In this document: piece after piece, positions 17,890 to 26,470 of the stretch
Position numbering within the stretch: position 1 is the first letter of the stretch
Layout of the letters: each line of letters begins with the position of its first letter
NCBI RefSeq assembly: GCF_000166415.1
Contig: NC_014654.1
Coordinates: 1 to 64,000 of the forward strand
From: Halanaerobium hydrogeniformans
GTDB taxonomy: Bacteria; Bacillota; Halanaerobiia; Halanaerobiales; Halanaerobiaceae
Direction: 5' to 3'
Length of the DNA: 64,000 bases
Program-made: the position numbers and the translations under genes
The notes under the pieces: generated by a model
Databases searched by the model: none
The model's input: only the letters and a program-made list of their open reading frames with translations
Told to the model about the DNA's origin: nothing

Positions 17890-17934
17890 CCCAATCCAGA
17901 CAGCATATTTTTTATGGTGTCTGGTTGGGTTTTA
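17890..17934 (+). terminator. Rho-independent terminator after glpK
   Basis: CCCAATCCAGACA (17890-17902) pairs with TGTCTGGTTGGG (17918-17929) and is followed by TTTTA. It separates glpK from the next gene at least in part. Confidence 0.85.
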
Positions 17935-17976
17935 TTTATCTTATGGATAAAAAATATGAATTAGGAGGAAATAAAA

Positions 17977-19455
17977 TTGTCTCAAAACAAATATGATGTA
18001 ATTATTGTTGGAGGAGGCATTTCTGGTTGTGCAGTGGCCTGGAAACTTGCCAGGTATAATATTGATGTTTTATTACTAGAAAAAGATCCAGATGTTGCAA
18101 CTGGTACAACCAAAGCTAATACTGCTATTATTCATGCTGGATATAATGCTGATCCAGAAAAACAAAAAGGTCGTTTAAATAATAAAGGAAATATCCAGAT
18201 TAAACAAATTGTAAAAGATTTAAATATACCTTTTGAAGAAATTGGTTCATTAGTGGTTGGTATGGAGGGCGATAATTTAAGTGTTTTAGATGAGTTATTA
18301 GAAAAGGGAAAAAGAAATGGTGTAGAAGGCCTAGAAATTGTTGATAAAGAATGGTTGCTCAGAGAAGAGCCCCATATCAACAAAGATGTTGTTGCTGCTT
18401 TATGGGCTCCAACTGCTGGGATTATTACTCCCTGGGAATTCGCCTTAGCTATGGCTCAAAATGCTGTTGCAAATGGAGTAGATATTCAATTAGAAACTGA
18501 AGTATTAGATGTATATACTGATAATGGTAAAGTTACCGGTGTAAAAACTAATAAAGGAGATTATCAGGCTGATTATGTAGTTAATGCAGCTGGGTTATAT
18601 GCTGATGATGTTGCTAAAATGGTAGGTGTAGAAAAAATTGAAATCCATCCTCGTAAAGGTGAATACTATATTTATGATCATGCTAAAGATTTTGAAATCA
18701 ATCATGTACTTTTCCCAATCCCAACCAAAATATCAAAGGGTATAGTTTGTACTCCTACAGTAGAAGATAATTTACTTATCGGGCCTACCTCAGATTTTGT
18801 AGACAGCAAAGAAGATTTAGCTACATCCAGGGAAGGATTAGATCATGTCTTTGAGGGCGCTAAAAAGATGTTCCCTGATCTAACTCTACAGGATACTATT
18901 AGAGTATTTGCTGGTTTAAGAGCCGCGGATAAAACAGAAGATTTTGTTATAGAAGCAGCAGATACTGTGGATGGTTTTGTTAATGTTGCTGGAATCCAAT
19001 CACCTGGATTATCTTCAGCTCCTGCAATCGCTGATTTGGCAGCTGAAATCTTAGAAGATTTAGGCTTAACTTTAGAAGAAAAGAAAGATGTTATTGAAAC
19101 TAGAGAAGAACCTGTAAGATTCTATGAAATGTCAAATGAAGAAAGAGCAAAATATGTTGAAAAAAATAAAAAATATGGTAAAATTATCTGTCGTTGTGAG
19201 ACAGTATCATATAAAGAAATCTTAGATGCTATACATGGTCCTGTTGGAGCAAGAACAGTTAATGCTGTAAAAAGAAGAACGAGAGCCGGTGCTGGTAGAT
19301 GTCAGGGTGGTTTCTGTGGGCCTAGAGTAACTCAAATATTAGCAGATGAACTCGGCATTGATACCACTGAAGTAAGATTAGAGAAAAACAATTCAAAAAT
19401 TGTTGAACACAAAATAAAAGGTTTACTCGGAAGTAAGGTGATTGATAATGCTTAA
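17977..19455 (+). CDS. glpA: GlpA-like FAD-dependent glycerol-3-phosphate dehydrogenase
   Basis: Oxidises glycerol-3-phosphate to dihydroxyacetone phosphate. The 492-residue protein has an N-terminal FAD-binding GGGISGCAVAWKLAR, a DAO-type oxidoreductase core to about residue 375, and a C-terminal BFD-like [2Fe-2S] domain with ICRCETVSYKEI and CQGGFCGPRV (C-X-C then C-X4-C). This layout matches anaerobic GlpA rather than aerobic GlpD. TTG 17977 has AGGAGG upstream. Its end overlaps the next gene by 8 nt, and the trio with that gene and DUF1667 is conserved beside glpK in many Clostridia. The electron acceptor is not evident. Confidence 0.9.
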   Translation: MSQNKYDVIIVGGGISGCAVAWKLARYNIDVLLLEKDPDVATGTTKANTAIIHAGYNADPEKQKGRLNNKGNIQIKQIVKDLNIPFEEIGSLVVGMEGDNLSVLDELLEKGKRNGVEGLEIVDKEWLLREEPHINKDVVAALWAPTAGIITPWEFALAMAQNAVANGVDIQLETEVLDVYTDNGKVTGVKTNKGDYQADYVVNAAGLYADDVAKMVGVEKIEIHPRKGEYYIYDHAKDFEINHVLFPIPTKISKGIVCTPTVEDNLLIGPTSDFVDSKEDLATSREGLDHVFEGAKKMFPDLTLQDTIRVFAGLRAADKTEDFVIEAADTVDGFVNVAGIQSPGLSSAPAIADLAAEILEDLGLTLEEKKDVIETREEPVRFYEMSNEERAKYVEKNKKYGKIICRCETVSYKEILDAIHGPVGARTVNAVKRRTRAGAGRCQGGFCGPRVTQILADELGIDTTEVRLEKNNSKIVEHKIKGLLGSKVIDNA

Positions 19456-20728
19456 AGTAAAAAAAGATGTAGTTGTTATTGGTGGTGGACCAGCTGGTTT
19501 AGCTGCTGCAGCTGAGGTTTATGATAATGGAGTAGAAGATGTAATAATCCTTGAGCGTGACTTTGAGCTTGGTGGTATTTTACCACAGTGTATTCATAAT
19601 GGATTCGGCCTCCATTATTTTAAAGAAGAGTTAACCGGACCTGAATATTCTCAGAGATTCGAAAATGATGTAGAAGAAAGAGATATTGAGGTTAAACTGA
19701 ATACCATGGTTTTAGATGTAACTCCTGATAGAAAAGTTTATGCGATGAATCAGGAAGAGGGTTTTCTGGAAATTGAAGCTGGTGCAGTAATACTTGCTAT
19801 GGGATGTAGAGAAAGAACAGCTGGTGCTTTAGGTATTCCTGGAACAAGACCAGCGGGTGTTTTAACTGCAGGTACAGCCCAACGCTTTACAAATATTGAA
19901 GGATATGTACCAGGTGAAGAAGTTGTAATACTTGGTTCTGGAGATATTGGACTAATTATGGCTAGAAGAATGAGACTAGAGGGAGCAGACGTAAAAGCTG
20001 TCTGTGAAATTCTACCATATACCGGTGGACTAACCAGAAATGTAGTTCAATGTTTAGAAGACTACGATATTCCTCTATTGCTTAATCATACCGTTACAAA
20101 AATAATTGGTAATGATAGACTTGAAGCAGTTGAAATTACTGAAGTTGATGAAAATATGAAACCTAAACCAGAAACTTCAAAAATTATTAAGGCTGATACC
20201 TTACTGCTTTCAGTTGGCCTAATTCCTGAAAATGAACTTTCTAAAAAAGCAGATGTAGTACTTGATGATACTACAGGAGGACCGTTTGTAAATGAAGGAC
20301 GTGAAACCAATATAGAGGGTATATTTGCCTGTGGTAATGTATTACATGTACATGATTTAGTTGACTGGGTAACCCAGGAGTCACAAATTGCAGGAAACTG
20401 GGCTGCTAAATATGTCAAAGGTGAATATAAAAGAACCGATTCTAAAATCAAGATGAAAGCCGGGGAAAATGTTAGTTATGTAATTCCTCATACTGTAGAA
20501 TTGGATGGTTCAGATAGAAATAGAATACCACTTTATATGAGGGTTTCAACTCCTTTAATGGCAGTAGATATTAATCTATATGCTGATGGAGAAAAACTAT
20601 ATTCTTTCTCTGAACCATTTGCTAAGCCCGGAGAAATGATTACAGTTCCTTTAGCACAAAAAACTCTAGATGACTTAGATGATGTTAAAGAAATCAGAGT
20701 GGATATTATAGAAAAGGAGGGACAATAA
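19448..20728 (+). CDS. NAD(P)/FAD-dependent oxidoreductase, GlpB-like partner
   Basis: A pyridine-nucleotide-disulfide-type flavoprotein of 426 residues. It has an FAD site VVIGGGPAGLAAAAEVYD at the N-terminus and a second dinucleotide-binding site VVILGSGDIGLIMARRM in the middle. I choose ATG 19448 with AAGGTGATTG upstream; an in-frame TTG two codons earlier is possible. It overlaps the GlpA-like gene by 8 nt and abuts the DUF1667 gene, so the three are almost certainly one complex or pathway that passes electrons from glycerol-3-phosphate to an unidentified acceptor. It is not a close match to E. coli GlpB. Confidence 0.82.
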   Translation: MLKVKKDVVVIGGGPAGLAAAAEVYDNGVEDVIILERDFELGGILPQCIHNGFGLHYFKEELTGPEYSQRFENDVEERDIEVKLNTMVLDVTPDRKVYAMNQEEGFLEIEAGAVILAMGCRERTAGALGIPGTRPAGVLTAGTAQRFTNIEGYVPGEEVVILGSGDIGLIMARRMRLEGADVKAVCEILPYTGGLTRNVVQCLEDYDIPLLLNHTVTKIIGNDRLEAVEITEVDENMKPKPETSKIIKADTLLLSVGLIPENELSKKADVVLDDTTGGPFVNEGRETNIEGIFACGNVLHVHDLVDWVTQESQIAGNWAAKYVKGEYKRTDSKIKMKAGENVSYVIPHTVELDGSDRNRIPLYMRVSTPLMAVDINLYADGEKLYSFSEPFAKPGEMITVPLAQKTLDDLDDVKEIRVDIIEKEGQ

Positions 20729-21106
20729 ATGAAAGAAACTAAGACCCTGACTTGTGTAGCCTGTCCAAAAGGCTGCGAAGTAACCGTAGAATTTGAAGGC
20801 GATGAAATCTTAAATATTGATGGACATGCTTGTCCACAGGGTAAAACTTATGCAGAAGAAGAAATTGTTGCTCCTACTAGAATATTACCTACAACCGTAA
20901 AGGTAAAAAATGGAGCATTACCTCTTTGTCCGGTTAAAACAACCAAACAGATACCCTTAGAAATAATTCATGATGCTATGGCAATAATCGGTCAAAAAGA
21001 AGTTGAAGCACCTATAGAAATAGGACAGATAATAATAGAAAATATACTAGATTCAGGTGCAGATATTGTTGCTACAAGAGATCTACCAAAAAAAATTGAG
21101 GTGTAA
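20729..21106 (+). CDS. DUF1667 cysteine-rich protein of the glycerol-3-phosphate oxidation set
   Basis: A 125-residue protein of the DUF1667 family. Cysteines at 9, 12 and 16 (CVACPKGC), 35 (HACPQG) and 67 suggest a metal or iron-sulfur site. The ATG follows the upstream stop codon directly. In many anaerobes this gene is the third of a GlpA-like, flavoprotein, DUF1667 trio, so an electron-transfer role similar to GlpC is inferred, though no GlpC-type CCG domains are present. Confidence 0.85.
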   Translation: MKETKTLTCVACPKGCEVTVEFEGDEILNIDGHACPQGKTYAEEEIVAPTRILPTTVKVKNGALPLCPVKTTKQIPLEIIHDAMAIIGQKEVEAPIEIGQIIIENILDSGADIVATRDLPKKIEV

Positions 21107-21109
21107 AGA

Positions 21110-21631
21110 ATGAAACTAAAAGATAAAAAAATTGCGATGCTCATTGGACCAGGATATGAAGACTTAGAATTTTGGGTTGTCTATATGCGAATGATTGAAG
21201 AAGGAGCAGAAGTTGATGTAGTTGGAGTTGAAAAAGGTGTAGAATACTCAAGTAAACACGGCTGTCTTAAAAAAGCAGCAGACTACACAGCTGGTGAAGT
21301 ATTAGACAATGATTATGATGGTGTTTTAGTTCCAGGTGGATGGACACCAGACAAAATCCGTAGAGATGCTGATGTTGTAGAATTGGTCAGAAAAAACCAT
21401 GATGCCGGTAAAATAATAGGATTAATCTGTCATGCAGGACTTGTTGGAATTTCAGCAGGTATTGTTGACAGTAAAGCGACCGGTTCTCTTGGTATAAAAG
21501 ATGACTGCATAAACGCAGGTGCTGAATGGGTAGATGAAGCTGCCTTTAGAGATGGTGATATTGTCTGGGGTAGAGTGGTAAAAGATATTCCTGCCTATTG
21601 TAGAGAGCTTGTTGCAGCATTAGCAGATTAA
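21110..21631 (+). CDS. DJ-1/PfpI family protein
   Basis: A 173-residue class-I glutamine-amidotransferase-like protein. The nucleophile elbow is GLICHAG, with Cys107 and His108, and Glu17 lies in GPGYEDLE, the usual DJ-1/PfpI pair. Members act as proteases, deglycases or glyoxalases; which applies here cannot be read from sequence. It lies 3 nt after DUF1667 at the end of the operon. A dihydroxyacetone-phosphate-producing pathway also yields methylglyoxal, so a glyoxalase or deglycase role would fit. That is inference. Confidence 0.82.
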   Translation: MKLKDKKIAMLIGPGYEDLEFWVVYMRMIEEGAEVDVVGVEKGVEYSSKHGCLKKAADYTAGEVLDNDYDGVLVPGGWTPDKIRRDADVVELVRKNHDAGKIIGLICHAGLVGISAGIVDSKATGSLGIKDDCINAGAEWVDEAAFRDGDIVWGRVVKDIPAYCRELVAALAD

Positions 21632-21678
21632 TTAAAGAATAGCCTTATAATTGGATAAAATTTGAAAGATGGTTTGTT

Positions 21679-21730
21679 TTTAGCTATGGTGAAGTATTTA
21701 ATATTTTGCCATAGCTAAATTCTCTTTATA
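21679..21730 (+). terminator. Hairpin terminator after the DJ-1 gene
   Basis: TTTAGCTATGG (21679-21689) and CCATAGCTAAA (21709-21719) form a perfect 11-bp stem, followed by a moderately T-rich segment TTCTCTTTAT. It probably ends the glycerol-3-phosphate operon. Confidence 0.6.
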
Positions 21731-21781
21731 ATAAATTACTATATTTGTTAATTTTTAATAATTTTATAAGTTCTTAATTGT

Positions 21782-21810
21782 TTGATTATTTAAAATTAAT
21801 ATGATAAAAT
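21782..21810 (+). promoter_or_regulatory. Probable promoter of the dha operon
   Basis: TTGATT (21782-21787), 17-bp spacer, TAAAAT (21805-21810), about 110 nt before dhaK. It is the best sigma-A-like match in the spacer but is imperfect. Confidence 0.45.
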
Positions 21811-21922
21811 TACTATGATGAAGAGAGAGCATTAATAGAATTAATTAAACTTTCCAAGACAAAAATAGAGAAATTTATATTTTTTAAAAATAAATTAAAA
21901 TAATAAAAGGAGGAGTTTAGTT

Positions 21923-22915
21923 ATGAAGAAAAAATTAGTTAATAATCCAGATCATGTTGTAGAGGAAATGGTAGAAGGTATAGTTCTTGCCGCCCCAGAT
22001 AAGCTGACCAAGATTGAGGGCTATAATGTAGTTGTTAGAAAAGATAGCCCCAATGAAAAAGTTGCTCTAGTAAGTGGTGGTGGAAGCGGTCACGAACCAA
22101 CTCATGCTGGATTTGTTGGTGAAGGTATGTTAGATGGAGCAATTGCTGGTGATGTTTTTACTTCTCCTACTCCTGATGCTGTTTTTGAAGCAATAAAGGC
22201 AGTAGATGGTGGAAAAGGTGTTCTCTTAGTAGTTAAAAACTATACTGGTGATGTTATGAACTTTGAAATGGCAGCTGAAATGGCTGAAGCAGAGGGCATC
22301 GAAGTAGACCATGTAGTTGTAGATGACGATGTTGCTGTAGAAGATAGTTTATATACCACAGGTAGACGTGGTGTAGCAGGAACTATTTTCGTTCATAAAA
22401 TTGCTGGTGCAAAAGCAGAAGCTGGCGCAGATTTAGCCGAAGTAAAAGAAGTTGCAGAAAAAGTTATAGAAAATGTTAAAACCAAAGGTATGGCTTTATA
22501 TCCTTGCCGTGTTCCTTCTGCTGACGAATCAACCTTTACTTTAGATGAAGATGAAATTGAATTAGGTATTGGTATTCATGGTGAACCAGGAACAGAAAGA
22601 ACTGAAATCATGAAAGCTGATGATATTGTTGATGAACTATTAGGTAGTGTTATTGAAGATATTCCATATCAATCTGGTGATGATGTAGCATTGATGATTA
22701 ATGGTATGGGTGGAACACCATTAATGGAACTGTTTGTTGCCAATAGAAGAGCCAATCAGATTCTTGAAGAAAAAGGAATTAATATTTATAAAACATTTGT
22801 TGGAGAATATATGACTTCATTAGAAATGGCTGGTCTTTCTATAACACTTCTTAAACTTGATGATGAAATGAAAGAACTTTTAGATGCTCCAACAGAAATT
22901 AATATAATGAAATAA
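21923..22915 (+). CDS. dhaK: Dihydroxyacetone kinase subunit DhaK
   Basis: Binds dihydroxyacetone and positions it for phosphate transfer from DhaL-bound ADP/ATP. The 330-residue protein contains GGGSGHEPTHAG (52-63) and His219 in GIGIHGEPG, the residue that forms the hemiaminal with substrate in E. coli DhaK (His218). Length and motifs are typical. AGGAGG lies upstream of the ATG. dhaL and dhaM follow, so this is the PEP-dependent form. No glycerol dehydrogenase gene is nearby, so the source of dihydroxyacetone is not shown in this window. Confidence 0.95.
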   Translation: MKKKLVNNPDHVVEEMVEGIVLAAPDKLTKIEGYNVVVRKDSPNEKVALVSGGGSGHEPTHAGFVGEGMLDGAIAGDVFTSPTPDAVFEAIKAVDGGKGVLLVVKNYTGDVMNFEMAAEMAEAEGIEVDHVVVDDDVAVEDSLYTTGRRGVAGTIFVHKIAGAKAEAGADLAEVKEVAEKVIENVKTKGMALYPCRVPSADESTFTLDEDEIELGIGIHGEPGTERTEIMKADDIVDELLGSVIEDIPYQSGDDVALMINGMGGTPLMELFVANRRANQILEEKGINIYKTFVGEYMTSLEMAGLSITLLKLDDEMKELLDAPTEINIMK

Positions 22916-22950
22916 GCTATTCAAGATAGTTATTTAAGGAGGACTTATTT

Positions 22951-23580
22951 GTGACTGAGAAAAGCAAAGAAATTCTGGATAAAATAGCAGATGTAATTAT
23001 TGAAAACAAGAAGCATCTAACAAAATTAGATTCTGCTATAGGTGATGGTGACCATGGAATTAATATGGCAAGAGGTTTTAAAGAAGTTAAAGAAAAAATA
23101 AATGGTAATAATTTCGAAACAAATCAAGAATTACTTAAATCAGTAGCAATGACTTTGATTTCTACTGTTGGAGGTGCTTCAGGACCTCTATATGGAACTG
23201 CTTTCCTTTATATAAGCAAGGTAATACCTGATGCCGATTTTACAGTTGATTCACTTATAGAAATCGGTCAATCTGCTGTTGATGGAATTCAAAAAAGAGG
23301 TAAGGCTGAGCAGGGTGAAAAAACAATGTTAGATGCTATAATTCCTGCTGTAGATGCACTCAAAGAAAGCAAAGAGAATGGTGATGATTTAGAAGAAGCC
23401 TTACAAAAATGCAAAGCAAAAGCAGAAGAGGGTATGAAAGCCACAATTCCGATGCAGGCTACAAAAGGTAGAGCAAGTTATCTAGGTGAGAGAAGTATCG
23501 GCCATCAGGATCCAGGAGCTACTTCAAGTTATTTAATGATTAAAACAGTAGTAGATGAATTATATAAATACAAAGACTAA
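22951..23580 (+). CDS. dhaL: Dihydroxyacetone kinase subunit DhaL
   Basis: ADP-binding subunit that shuttles phosphate from DhaM to dihydroxyacetone on DhaK. The 209-residue protein has the magnesium-nucleotide aspartates in LDSAIGDGDHGIN (Asp27, Asp32, Asp34) and the nucleotide loop GGASGPLYGTAF. Start is GTG 22951 with AAGGAGG upstream; an ATG is not available. The gene is 35 nt downstream of dhaK and 27 nt upstream of dhaM. Confidence 0.95.
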   Translation: MTEKSKEILDKIADVIIENKKHLTKLDSAIGDGDHGINMARGFKEVKEKINGNNFETNQELLKSVAMTLISTVGGASGPLYGTAFLYISKVIPDADFTVDSLIEIGQSAVDGIQKRGKAEQGEKTMLDAIIPAVDALKESKENGDDLEEALQKCKAKAEEGMKATIPMQATKGRASYLGERSIGHQDPGATSSYLMIKTVVDELYKYKD

Positions 23581-23607
23581 TTAATTTAAATTGATTGGAG
23601 TGAGTAG

Positions 23608-24000
23608 ATGGTTAATATTTTGCTTGTTTCCCACAGTGTAGAGATTGCTAAGGGAACTAAAGAATTAGCAGAACAGATGAAACAGGGTGATGTGGAAATT
23701 GTTGCAGTTGGAGGAACAGAAGCTGGAGATCTTGGTACAAATCCAGATGCAATAGAATCTGCAGTTAATGAGATCGATAAAAGTGATGGCTTAATCATCC
23801 TGGCTGATTTAGGTAGTGCTGTAATGAGTGTAAATATGGTACTGGATTGGCTTGATGATGAGGTCAGAGAAAAAATACATTTAGCAGATGCCCCATTTGT
23901 AGAAGGAGCTGTTATTGCAGCTGTTGAGTCAGGAATGGGCAATTCGATGGAAGAAATATTATCTTCTATAGAATCTGCTGAAATAATCAAAAAAAATTAA
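23608..24000 (+). CDS. dhaM: PTS-dependent dihydroxyacetone kinase phosphotransferase DhaM
   Basis: A 130-residue EIIA-mannose-type domain that accepts phosphate from HPr and rephosphorylates ADP on DhaL. His9 in ILLVSHSVEIA is the expected phosphorylation site, and GGTEAGDLGTN is the family signature. It is the single-domain form, without the fused HPr and EI-like domains of E. coli DhaM, so it must depend on general PTS proteins encoded elsewhere. It ends the operon just before a terminator. Confidence 0.93.
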   Translation: MVNILLVSHSVEIAKGTKELAEQMKQGDVEIVAVGGTEAGDLGTNPDAIESAVNEIDKSDGLIILADLGSAVMSVNMVLDWLDDEVREKIHLADAPFVEGAVIAAVESGMGNSMEEILSSIESAEIIKKN

Positions 24001-24017
24001 AAAAACAAAGCGTATTA

Positions 24018-24056
24018 AAAAACGGGTCAGTATTAATTTACTGGCTCGTTTTTGAT
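24018..24056 (+). terminator. Rho-independent terminator after dhaM
   Basis: A 13-bp stem with two G-U pairs, 24020-24032 with 24039-24051, around a short AT loop and followed by TTTTT. Confidence 0.85.
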
Positions 24057-24083
24057 TTTCTAACAAATTTTTTGAAAATTATG

Positions 24084-24112
24084 TTGACAAAGAAAATTCA
24101 ATACTATATAAT
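24084..24112 (+). promoter_or_regulatory. Consensus promoter of the fructose operon
   Basis: TTGACA (24084-24089), 17-bp spacer, TATAAT (24107-24112): a perfect sigma-A match, about 55 nt before fruR. The A/C-rich stretch downstream (about 24121-24148, with repeated AAACAAA words) is a plausible FruR operator, since DeoR-type regulators bind such repeats near their own promoters. Confidence 0.88.
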
Positions 24113-24166
24113 CATAATTGAACATAAACAAAAACAAACAATCACTAACGAAAAGAGGTTTTAATT

Positions 24167-24928
24167 ATGTTTGCCGAAGAAAGAAGAAAAGAGATAATAA
24201 AGACTTTGGAAAACAGTAAAAGAGCGAGTGTTAATGAATTAAGTGAAGAATTTGATGTTTCCCGAGCAACAATTAGAAGAGATTTAAGTGAGTTAGAAAA
24301 GGAAGGTTTTTTAAGAAGAACTCATGGCGGAGCAATTTTAAGTGGAAGCAGCAAATTAGAACCATCTTATAAGGAAAAAGAAGACCATTTTGCTAGCGAA
24401 AAAGCAGCTATTGGTAAAAAAGCAGCAGAAATTATCAAAGATGGAGATACTATTTATATAGATGCAGGAACAACTACCAGAAATATTATTGACCACCTTA
24501 AGGGAAAAAACAATTTAACCATAGTTAGCAATGCCCATCACATAATAAAGAGGGTCAAAGATTCGGAAATAGATTGTGAGCTTGTAGTAGTCGGAGGAAG
24601 TTTCAAAAAAACAACTGAGGCAATGATAGGTCCAATGGCAGAAGATTTTTTAGAGAAATTAAGGGTTGATAAAGCTTTCATTGGTGTAAATGGATTTAAT
24701 TTGGAAGCTGGAGCTACAACTCCAGACCCTAAAGAGGCAAAGATAAAAGAAATTGCAGTTTCAATTGCAGCTGAAAATTTTTTTCTCTTCGACAGATCTA
24801 AGTGGGAAGAAGTATATTTTTGCAGATTTGCTGATTTAAATATGATAGATTTTATAATAACAGATCAATTGGCCAGAGAAAAAGAAAAGGCTTTAAAAGA
24901 GAAAAATATTCAAATTATAAAAGCTTAG
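24167..24928 (+). CDS. fruR: DeoR-family fructose operon repressor
   Basis: A 253-residue DeoR-type regulator. Residues 1-57 form the helix-turn-helix with SRATIRRDLSELEKEGF and the family signature RRTHGGA. The rest is the sugar-phosphate-sensing domain with GDTIYIDAGTT and the NAHH segment. Being the first gene of a fruK-PTS operon points to fructose-1-phosphate as effector, as for FruR in other Firmicutes. The assignment to fructose rests on the neighbours. Confidence 0.88.
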   Translation: MFAEERRKEIIKTLENSKRASVNELSEEFDVSRATIRRDLSELEKEGFLRRTHGGAILSGSSKLEPSYKEKEDHFASEKAAIGKKAAEIIKDGDTIYIDAGTTTRNIIDHLKGKNNLTIVSNAHHIIKRVKDSEIDCELVVVGGSFKKTTEAMIGPMAEDFLEKLRVDKAFIGVNGFNLEAGATTPDPKEAKIKEIAVSIAAENFFLFDRSKWEEVYFCRFADLNMIDFIITDQLAREKEKALKEKNIQIIKA

Positions 24929-24965
24929 ATTTGACGTAACAAGATTTTAACAGGGAGGTGAAAAG

Positions 24966-25898
24966 ATGATTTTAACAGTAACTCTTAACCCAGCTGTAGA
25001 TAAAATAATAATTCTTGACAAATTAAAATTGGGAAAATTAAATCGAGTAAAAGATGCAAAAGCTCTTGCAGGTGGGAAAGGTATCAATGTATCTGAAGTG
25101 CTTAGTGCTTTAGGAGTTGACAATACAGCTCTAGCAATAGTTGGAGGAGATAACGGAAATTTAATCAATAATTATCTTGAAAAAAGAGGTGTAAAAACTG
25201 ATTTTCAGTGGTCAAATATTAATACCCGCCAGAACCTTAAAATCAAAGAAAATAACAGCAATAGAGAAACTGAAATAAATGAAACAGGAAGAGTAACAAA
25301 AAAAGATATAAAAGCATTCAAAAAAAATCTTGATAAATATTTAACCGCAGATAACACTATAGTTCTTTCTGGCAGTCTTCCTGAAGGAGTAAATAAAGAT
25401 ATTTATGCAGAATTGATAGAAAAAGCTGTTACACAAGATGCAAAAGTGATTCTTGATAGTTCAGGTGAAGAATTTAAACAAGCAATTAATAAAGCTCCAT
25501 ATTTAGTAAAACCAAATTTAGCTGAGATAGAAAATCTTCTATCAACGAATATAGAGAGTGATGCTGACCTTAAAAAGGGAGCTGAATACTTGTTAAAAAA
25601 AGGTATAAAAATTGTGATGATTTCTTTAGGAGCAGAAGGTGCTTTTATTGCTTCAAAAGATGAGGCATACAGACTTTATACTCCTGAAGTAGAAGTAGCG
25701 CAAACAACCGTAGGTGCAGGTGATACTATGGTTGCTGGACTGGCAGCAGAAATTGATAAAAATTCTTCTTTAAAAGAGACAGCAGTTTATGCTTCAGCAC
25801 TAGCAACTGTATTTGTAAAAAGCGGCTCTATAGAAAATGTTACCAAAGAGCAGCTTAATGAAATAAGAAACACTATTAAAGTAAAGAAAATCTATTAA
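24966..25898 (+). CDS. fruK: 1-phosphofructokinase
   Basis: PfkB-family kinase that converts fructose-1-phosphate to fructose-1,6-bisphosphate. The 310-residue protein starts MILTVTLNPAVDK, typical of FruK/LacC, has the substrate loop GGKGINVSEVL and the catalytic GAGD in TVGAGDTMVAG with the base aspartate. It lies 37 nt after fruR and 16 nt before the EIIA gene, which separates it from tagatose-6-phosphate kinases. Confidence 0.93.
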   Translation: MILTVTLNPAVDKIIILDKLKLGKLNRVKDAKALAGGKGINVSEVLSALGVDNTALAIVGGDNGNLINNYLEKRGVKTDFQWSNINTRQNLKIKENNSNRETEINETGRVTKKDIKAFKKNLDKYLTADNTIVLSGSLPEGVNKDIYAELIEKAVTQDAKVILDSSGEEFKQAINKAPYLVKPNLAEIENLLSTNIESDADLKKGAEYLLKKGIKIVMISLGAEGAFIASKDEAYRLYTPEVEVAQTTVGAGDTMVAGLAAEIDKNSSLKETAVYASALATVFVKSGSIENVTKEQLNEIRNTIKVKKIY

Positions 25899-25914
25899 TT
25901 AAAGGGGTGTAATA

Positions 25915-26364
25915 ATGGAAGTAAACGAATTTATTAATCAGGATTTAATTAAGATGGAGCTGCAGAGTAAGGACAAAGATTCGGTAATCAAAGAAATGAT
26001 TGATATCATGGTTGAAAATGGCATTGTTGGTGACAAAGAAGAAGTTGTAAAAAAGGCAATGGAAAGAGAAGCAAAAGGAACAACAGGTGTTGGTAGAGGT
26101 GTTGCAATTCCTCATGTTAAAAGTGATGCGGTTAAAAAAGCTGCTGTAGCATTTGGTAGGTCAAGTGAAGGTATTGATTATGGATCAATGGATGAAAAAC
26201 CAAGTTATTTATTTTTCCTAATCACTGTTCCAGAAGAATCTCATAATGAACATTTGAAAATATTGGCTCAACTATCAAGAAATTTGGTCCATGATGATTT
26301 TAGAGACAGCCTTTTAGAAGCAGAAAGTGCAGAAGAGGTAATGGGTATTTTAGAAGCAATTTAA
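25915..26364 (+). CDS. Fructose PTS EIIA component
   Basis: A 149-residue EIIA domain of the fructose-mannitol family. His67 in GVAIPHVKSD is the phosphorylated residue. It passes phosphate from HPr to the EIIB domain of the next gene. In many bacteria the EIIA, EIIB and EIIC parts are fused in FruA; here EIIA is separate. It is followed after 106 nt by EIIBC. Confidence 0.92.
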   Translation: MEVNEFINQDLIKMELQSKDKDSVIKEMIDIMVENGIVGDKEEVVKKAMEREAKGTTGVGRGVAIPHVKSDAVKKAAVAFGRSSEGIDYGSMDEKPSYLFFLITVPEESHNEHLKILAQLSRNLVHDDFRDSLLEAESAEEVMGILEAI

Positions 26365-26470
26365 TTTAAACGGTCTATTTATTCTATTTTCTATTTATTC
26401 TATTGATTATTCGTCAAGTAATTATTTTAATTACTAAAAGATTGAAGTTAAAAACCAAGGAGGATTTATA